Below are positions 57,356-64,000 of a DNA stretch of 64,000 bases, in pieces (position 1 is the stretch's first letter; the number at the start of each line of letters is the position of its first letter). Source of the stretch: Sphagnum magellanicum (Eukaryota; Streptophyta; Sphagnopsida; Sphagnales; Sphagnaceae); assembly GCA_021904315.1 (NCBI GenBank), contig CM038909.1:21614212-21678211 (forward strand), in the 5' to 3' direction. The translations under genes and the position numbers were made by a program. The notes beneath the pieces were generated by a model. The model was given only the letters and a program-made list of their open reading frames with translations. It did not search any database and had not been told where the DNA came from.

Positions 57356-57965
57356 AACATAAACAACAAAAAAACAAAAACCAAACCAAAACAAAACAGA
57401 AACATGATGATGATGATGCTGAAGAACAGAAACAAAAGTAAAATGGAAACATGATGATGAGGAAGGACAGAAACCAGAACAGAACTTGATGATGATGATG
57501 ATGATGGTGAAGGACACAGGAACATCAACAGAAACATGATTTTGATGGTGAAAAACAGAAACAAAAACAAAACAGAACTTCTTGTTGATGATGATGATGA
57601 ACAACGGAAACAAAATCAAAACAGAATTCCTTGATGATTATGAACAAAACAAAAGCAGAAACACATGATTTTGATGATGATATCGAGGAACAAAAACAGA
57701 AGAGAAATGATTTATGATGGTGTGTTAAGGAACAAAACAGAACAGAAAAGAAGATGATGATGACGATGTCGCGCTTCCTCAAAAACAGCATAACAGAAAT
57801 GAAGATGATGATGCTGTTGAGCTTTCTCAAAAGATCAGAACAGAAATTTAGATGATGAAGATGTTGAGCTTCCTCAAAAACCGAACACAAATGAAGATGA
57901 TGAGGATGACGATGACGATGATGATGAGCTTCCTCAAAAGTAGATCCGAAAATGATGATGATCAT
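57356..57965. repeat. Cryptically simple GATGATG / AACAGAAACAAAA region
   Basis: Alternating GATGATGATG blocks and GGAACAGAAACAAAACAGAA variants fill about 600 bp. Long minus-strand frames (for example 57525-57965, 146 codons, His/Phe/Ser-rich) follow from this composition and are not supported as genes. Confidence 0.75.
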
Positions 57966-57997
57966 GTTTAGGAACAGAAAAGAGAAGAGCGATCTGG

Positions 57998-58036
<39 letters not shown>
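57998..58036. repeat. (GA)n microsatellite upstream of the PP2C gene
   Basis: About 18 GA units, followed by another interrupted GA run at 58270-58300. Confidence 0.95.
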
Positions 58037-58039
<3 letters not shown>

Positions 58040-58562
58040 TTCATTCTTACCTGCAAGATTTCTTGCAAGTGTGTTGAGGACAAGAGCAGCAGCAACAGCG
58101 ATGATGGCGATCTCTTCTACCGCACAAGAAGAACAAGAAGAAGATGCTCAACAGTCAAAGCACTCAGCATAGTAAGAGGAGGAGGGGCCAATTTTCTTTT
58201 CCGAGCATCAACCGTCGGAGTTTTTGTTCACAAGCCAATGAAGGAAATTTTTCTCGTGTGTTGTTGATCAGAGAGAGAGAGCGAGAGAGAGAGACAGAGC
58301 ATTGACAAAATCTCTCAAGAAAAAACACACACACGCACACAAAGAAAGAAGAATTCCATGTGCTGCAGCGTGTGCACGCACGCAATACCTGGAATCGTCG
58401 ACAAATTTGCCATTGCTGCAGCTCTCCCTTAGACGACCTGCAACAATTCCATGCTTCTTTTCTCATGCTCTCGCTGCTCGCTACTCAATTCCCCCTCTTG
58501 TTCTTGTTCTTGTTTCGAGAATAGACTTGATCCATCGACAGATTGATAGAGATGTGATAGCT

Positions 58563-58715
58563 TGATAGTTTCTTGTTCTTGTTTCTTGTTCTTGTTGCTG
58601 TTTCTTGTTCTTGTTCTTGTTGCTTGTTCTCGTTTCGTGTTCTTGTTGCTGTTTCTTGTTCTTGTTCTCGTTTCGTGTTCTTGTTGCTGTTTCTTGTTCT
58701 TGTTCTTGTTTCGAG
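58563..58715. repeat. (TTCTTG)n-type minisatellite
   Basis: Variants of TTTCTTGTTCTTGTTGCTG and TTCTCGTTTCGTG repeat along 150 bp. GAGAATAGACTTGAT flanks it on both sides (58518 and 58714), so the block may be an expanded duplication. Minus-strand Gln/Thr/Lys/Asn-rich frames are artefacts. Confidence 0.85.
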
Positions 58716-58924
58716 AATAGACTTGATTCGAGAGCTTGACAGAGGTTTGATGGCAACAGCGATATCCATGCATTTCTAAGCCAATTGTCAACAATTTCTT
58801 TGGCAATCACATTATCGACGATCTGCAATCACTTGTGCACACTCTTGCTTTACTGTTGTGCTGTGCTTTTGCTTTACAGTGATGGTGATGGTGCACAATG
58901 AGCATTAGAAGCAAATCATTGTGG

Positions 58925-59343
58925 CATGCCTTCTTCTAAGCCTCCTTCTGCCAGGAGGTTTGCTACCTCCTTGTGAGTACTTGGATTTGTAAGTCATTCT
59001 TGGATTTTTCAAGACAAGGAACAAAGGCAAGAAGATGGTGGAAGACAGCAGAAGAAGAAGTAGAAGAAGAAGCTCTACTAGAGATGTGCTGGAGATGGCG
59101 ATAGAATGAAAGGAGTTTGAGGAAGGATCATAAAACAAGCTTTCTTCTAAGTCTCCTGCCCAGGAGTTTTGCTTGCTACCTCATGAGTACTTGGATTTGT
59201 AAGTCATCCTTTGGATTTTCACAACTAGGAACAAAGGCAAGAAGATTGTGCAAGGAAGAAAGATTCAGCTCTACTAATAGAGATCTTCTGCTGGAGATGG
59301 AGATATAATAATGGAGGAATTTGAGGAAGGATCATAAAGAACA
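58925..59343. repeat. ~205-bp direct duplication before the PP2C start
   Basis: 58925-59136 and 59139-59343 align throughout. Both contain CTTCTTCTAAG, GAGTACTTGGATTTGTAAGT, GGAACAAAGGCAAGAAGAT, AGCTCTACTA and GAGGAAGGATCATAAA. Confidence 0.88.
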
Positions 59344-59425
59344 ACTGCTGTACACAGACTTGTGCTGAGGAGGAGCTGCTCATCATCAGAGCTGGCGATG
59401 GTGGTGGTGAGAAAAGGATCTGATC

Positions 59426-62400
59426 ATGGGAAACAAGGTGTCAAGAGCCGTGGGCAGCTGTCTCATCCCTTCTTGTAGAGCAGAGCATGGAAATCCTTCT
59501 GTTGTACTACTTGGGAACTATGAGCCTCCTCCTCCTCCTCCTGCAGATGAAGGTCTGGGTCACTCCTTCTGCTATGTCCGGCCTCCAACAACCTTCAGTT
59601 CTGACAGTATCTCATGGGAGTTTTCCTTTGAGTCAGAAAGTGGGATGCTGGAGGCAGATGGAGCTGCTGCTTCTGCTGCTGCAATTGGTGGAACAGAGGC
59701 AACAGCAGCAGCTGTGGAAGAGGGTGGTGGCTGCAGCAGCAGCAGCAGCAGGAGACTTGGTGAATTGGAGCAAAAGAGATCAAGAACGACATGGGAGAGA
59801 AGACATTGTGCAGCAGCAGGGGGAGGTGAGAGATCCAGATCCATGTCTGAGACTTCCTTCAAGGCCATCTCAGGAGCCTCTGTAAGTGCCAACACTGCTA
59901 CTCCCAGCTCCATCATGTCAACCTCCCTGCAAGAACAACAGTTCAACAACTCCTCCAACAACATTCTGTTTGATCGTGCTTCATCTTTTGAGAGCACATC
60001 TTCCTTCAGTGCTCTACCTCTGCAACCTGTTCCTCGTGGCTTGATTCCAAATTCTGGGCCTCTCTCAGGACCCCTTCCTCCTCCTCCCGTTCCTCTCTCA
60101 GGAGCTTCAATCTCAGGCCCCACAAATCTTGGTGCTCTCTCTGGATCACTGGAGAGGGGCTTTCTTTCAGGTCCATTGGAGAGAGGATTCATGTCAGGAC
60201 CAATGGAGAGAGGAGCTCTTTCAGGCCCACTGGAGGCAGCACCAGTTGAACTTCACCCAGTGCACAAACAGAGGAGAAGAAGCAAAGTTGGTGTCTTGGG
60301 AAGATTTGTGCAGACTTTGAGTGGGCCGTTGCAAAAAGCTCTGAGCAGATCAATGGCAATTATGCTGGAGAAGACGCATCATTCCCTGTTTGTGCCCATG
60401 AAGTTGTTTGTGATGGGGCAGGGCAAAGAGACTGGCCTGGAGAAAGATCTTGAACATGTGAAGCATTCTTCAAGTGATTCACCTCCAGATATGGGGGGTT
60501 ACATGAGCTCAGATTCCAACACCACAAAAGAGCAGGCAAATTTGCAATGGGCACAGGGCAAAGCCGGTGAGGATCGAGTTCATGTTGTGCTGTCTGAGGA
60601 GCATGGATGGCTTTTTGTGGGGATTTATGATGGCTTCAATGGTCCCGATGCACCAGACTTCCTCATGAACAATCTTTACCCAGAAATCTACAGGGAGCTC
60701 AAGGGCCTTCTCTGGGATCAGGATGATGATGAATTTGATTTTTTTCCTGGAATCTCAACTGAAAAGAAGGGCACTGTCTTTCCCAGTGCAGGATCAGATG
60801 TTGAAGGAGATGGGATCCAGAGATTGGGTGACAATTTTCTTCCTCACCTACACACAACATCCTTGGATCATCATCATCAAGTAGAATTATGTCAGGTCTC
60901 TGAAGGCAATGGTGTGATGAATCACATGGATTCCATCAGAGGTCAACTTCTTCAAGATGGTGACAGCGATATGACAGTATGCAAGAAGATGGACATTTTG
61001 TATACTCCATGTGTAAAACCTGTAAATACAGTGCCTGAAGAAGCTGCACCTGATCTGGTGGTGCATAGCCAATCTAGTAATCACAATGTGATGGGAAATG
61101 GCGATGTTTTTGACCTTGGATATGCAAAGAAAACTGAGGATTCCTCGGTGTGTCAAGCATGTTCTTGGTTCGGATCAAAATTAGATGAAGCTGCACATGA
61201 TTTACTGAGGAAGGATACCAATGTGTGTGGAGGAAGTTGCCATGTTTCTACAAAACCTACCCAGTGTAGGATGACAGTGGATGAGATGCCAGATTATGAA
61301 GGAATACATCATGAAGAAAATCTAGGAGGAAATGGGGAAGCAAAACAGAGCCTGCAGATAGAAGTGGAAATTGGGTGTAGAGGACAGGAAAGGATAGAGA
61401 TGTTTGATGGAAATTCTGTAGAACAAAGGGTGAACCATGAGCACATGAATGAGTCAGCAGCTACTATGCTTGAGGATATAGGTCTCGAACCACTGCAGCA
61501 AATGAAAATGAGCAGTAGACAAGATGTTGAAGAGAAGAAATCAGTGAGACCAAAGGATCTGCTGGCAATGCAGCAAGACTTACATGATCACCATTCCCAA
61601 CAAGAATGCAAGTATGATCTCAAGTTTGATATTATCTGAAGGTTGTTGGTTTCATATGTATGGTTTGTAAATTTCTGTTTGCTGCACATCTTAATGCACC
61701 ACATCTTAAGTTGATAATTGTATTCTGCAGAAAAGCATTTGAGATTTGACTGTCCTGACTTGCAAGAGCTCGCAAATGTGTTGTGGTTGCAGGTGTGGTT
61801 GTGGTGTGTGCTGCTTTTGCATGCAGCTGAGACTGGAGGCTGAGGAACAGCTAACTCAGGAGAAACTCTGGCTTGAGCAGGAAGCTCAGAATAATGAGAA
61901 AAGTTTGGTAGATCATGGTGCTGTGTTGGAAGCACTTGAGCGTGCACTCAAAGCAACTGAGGCTGCCTACTTAGAAATGGCTGACAGGTAGTTCAGTCCA
62001 CCATTGATTGTAGAGTCTTCTTGATTTAGAAAGACAAGGATAGTAACAGATCTTCTCAAATTCTGGGAACTTGTTTCTGTTTGTGCTAATGCTTTTTGGG
62101 GTTTTTGGTGATTTGATCCCTGTCTTAGCCATAAATTCAGGATTTCCTTGAACATGAAGTTTGGGTAGGTTTGTCTGCACCTATGTCTTTGTCTGTAACA
62201 AGATTGGCTTGATTGGCAGGGTTTTATATGACAATCCAGAACTCATGGTTATGGGATCATGTGTGCTTGTCATGCTCATGAAAGATGAGGATGTATATAT
62301 CATGAATGTTGGGGATAGTCGAGCAGTTGTTGCACAGGAGGTTTCAAAGAAAGGCAGCTTGGGTTCTCTTAATATCTCTGTGGCGCACACACAACCCAAT

Positions 62401-64000
62401 AGCATTCCAGCAGAGGCAGCTGAAAAGACTGGTACTCAAGACACATCATTGTTCCGGTTGGATCTGGACAAAATCATTGAAGAGACTCCTAGAGAATTGG
62501 AATGCCTTCAGGTGAAAAATGTTGTGCGGAGCTTGGCGCCTCTGGCACCGGCATCATCATTGCTGAATGCCCTGCAGCTTTCTTCAGATCATAGCACCAG
62601 TATTCTTGAGGTAGATAATGATGCCTTCTTCCTAAATTCTGCCTGCATTACAGGCTTCCTTTAGAAGAAATGTACTGTTCTAGAGGAACTGCAAGGGTAC
62701 TGGGTCATTTTGTTGCTGCAGTGTGTTGGCCACTCTGTGAAAAATGCTTCTCTTTGTGGACTACTTTTTGCTCACTCTTTGCAGTGAGTTCATGCCATGT
62801 CCAAAAGCCAATCCTCTCCCAGGGATTCTGCATGATAAACCATGAACCATAGAATCTGGGAGAATTTAATAGCCTGCAGCATTATGCAAGAATAGAAGAT
62901 CATAGCAGATGTTTTAAGAGTCATCCTCTTGTGGGTTTTGGTTGTCTCAATCTACATGGATCTTGTGTCTTGAAGGCAACAGCTACCAATTTTGAGTTCA
63001 CAATGTCACCCACTTTTGTTTGGCTGCTTTGTGTTGTAAAGAAGCAGGTCTTTTCGAGAAGGTGTTATCCTGATTGTGCACCACTGTGATGCCATTTTTC
63101 TCCAGCAAAGTTTCAGCTTTGTCAAATGAGTTCTTGTGAATGGAATATTTTATGAAAGTGAGCTGATGTCTGTTGTGGGGATGGACATAGGAAGTGTTAA
63201 GAATAAAGGCTGAGCATCCCAATGACAAGAATGTCATTTTCAATGACAGGGTGAAAGGGAGGTTAAAAGTGACACGTGCATTTGGTGCTGGCTTTCTAAA
63301 ACAGGTGAACATGGTTCAGTACCTTCATTTTGTACCAGTTTTGTTTTTGAAACAGGCTTCCATGTAATTTTTTTGGAGGAAGACCCCAGATTTCTCAATA
63401 TTTGATGTGTTTGAAATGAGCATCCATAACTTGGGTTTCAGAAGCTAAAGTTGTAGCCCACAAGAAAATGCTACAAAACTGTGGTCTCAAATTCTCATGA
63501 GATAGGAAATTGGTTAGTGATCTTTTTGGATTGTATGGCAGCTATGCAACTTGAAAACTGGTCACCTTGGTCTGGGGCTATTGGTTTTACAATTGGAATT
63601 AATTCTTAGAGTTTCTGTATTTAATGGATTCAACCAATCTGCAAGCCTTAGAGATTCTTCTCTGAAAATGTCCTTTGCTCGTTACTCTTCTTGCCAGCTT
63701 GAGTCCAGTAAGCCACACCCTTGCATGTTTTACTGCTCTAGACTTTTCTTTCTGCCATTAACTGAGTTGTGTGTTGTGATTTTATATCAACAGCCTGCAT
63801 GGAACAATGCACTGCTCAAAATGTTCCGCTGCAACTTTGAAGGGACTGATCCCTACATCACCTGCATACCTTTTCTTCACCACCACAGACTAAGTCCACA
63901 AGACCAGTTTTTGGTACTCTCTTCTGATGGGTTGTACCAATACTTGAGCAATGAGGAGGTCGTGTGCCACGTGGAGTGGTTCATGCAGAACTTCCCAGAT
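59426..64000 (+). CDS. POLTERGEIST-like protein phosphatase 2C (C-terminus beyond window)
   Basis: Exons: 59426-61611 (donor best guess), 61793-61987, 62220-62610, 63191-63304, 63794-64000 onward; 1031 codons are visible and the frame is open at the edge. The N-terminus [12 protein letters not shown] fits N-myristoylation and plasma-membrane anchoring. Then '[13 protein letters not shown]', '[16 protein letters not shown]', '[20 protein letters not shown]' and repeated SGPLERGF motifs (about 208-270), as in Arabidopsis POL/PLL1. PP2C motifs: '[20 protein letters not shown]' with '[12 protein letters not shown]' (about 381-412), '[13 protein letters not shown]', '[14 protein letters not shown]', '[13 protein letters not shown]' and '[15 protein letters not shown]'. 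POL-type phosphatases act in stem-cell signalling downstream of CLAVATA-like receptors. The insert between the PP2C halves is long (about residues 430-770). The exon 1/2 junction is ambiguous: donor 61611 or the in-phase 61626. Confidence 0.92.

Larger units (their letters stand above)
58037..59425 (+). promoter_or_regulatory. Promoter and long leader region of the PP2C gene
   Basis: Repeat-rich upstream region holding GA runs, the TTCTTG minisatellite (58563-58715) and a ~205-bp direct duplication (58925-59343). Several ATGs precede the PP2C start, so uORFs are possible if transcription starts far upstream. The TSS is not determinable. Confidence 0.45.

Noticed and set aside
57525..57965. 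146-codon His/Phe-rich minus-strand protein
   Set aside because: Produced by GATGATG and AACAGAAAC simple repeats; no domain and no codon signature.
58429..58828. Three overlapping Gln/Thr/Lys-rich minus-strand frames
   Set aside because: All are readings of the TTCTTG minisatellite in different phases.
59572..60192. 206-codon minus-strand open frame
   Set aside because: Antisense of PP2C exon 1; the sense frame has clear family motifs.
1..64000. tRNA and rRNA genes
   Set aside because: No convincing cloverleaf or B-box (GGTTCGAATCC-like) pair was seen by eye on either strand; a tRNAscan-type search would settle it.

Overview
The window is nuclear DNA of a land plant with a large, repeat-rich genome. 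Every gene is split by GT-AG introns of roughly 115-1100 bp. Every product belongs to a plant-wide family, and some families are plant-specific (GRF-interacting factor, POLTERGEIST-type PP2C, peroxisomal 4CL-like ligase). The interspersed repeats carry the plant telomere motif CCCTAAA. Species cannot be read from the sequence. The old copia and hAT debris and the CpG-rich gene starts in a CpG-poor background would suit a fern, lycophyte or gymnosperm, but this is inference.

Layout. 1-14.7 kb is decayed transposon sequence. A degenerate Ty1/copia element (about 4954-11405, with LTRs, primer site and remnants of gag, protease, integrase, RT and RNase H) lies next to a degenerate hAT transposase with a BED finger and hATC domain. 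A block of about 9.57 kb holding the copia and the 5' part of the hAT looks tandemly duplicated, so the first 4.08 kb of the window is the tail of the left copy. 14.7-17.7 kb is gene-free.

17.7-23.5 kb is a head-to-head pair: ribosomal protein L13a (uL13) on the minus strand, and a CCCH-CCCH-KH-CCCH RNA-binding protein on the plus strand, with about 1 kb of CpG-rich DNA between their start codons. 28.7-30.5 kb is a GRF-interacting factor (GIF/AN3, SSXT/SNH domain). 39.4-42.9 kb is a 4-coumarate:CoA ligase-like enzyme (closest to 4CLL7), with a possible peroxisomal AKL tail. 59.4 kb to the right edge is a POLTERGEIST-like PP2C, cut by the window end. I joined exons by hand from open frames, splice sites and remembered family sequences; all reading phases close exactly except one ambiguous junction in the PP2C gene.

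Between the genes lie minisatellites (26.9, 51.6, 53.1, 56.9, 57.4 and 58.6 kb), a PIF/Harbinger-type MITE with TTA target duplications (49.8-50.2 kb), a dispersed repeat family (34.1, 45.3, 46.3 kb), a perfect 34-bp inverted repeat (37.2 kb), and long AT-rich stretches in which I recognise nothing. The five genes show no operon-like or pathway relationship: two act in translation or RNA metabolism, two in growth and stem-cell control, and one in acyl-CoA metabolism. I found no clearly new multi-gene system. The best leads are the telomere-motif minisatellite with unit lengths in 6/7-bp steps, the perfect palindrome, the duplicated intron segments in RPL13A, and (GA)n tracts at the start of every gene.
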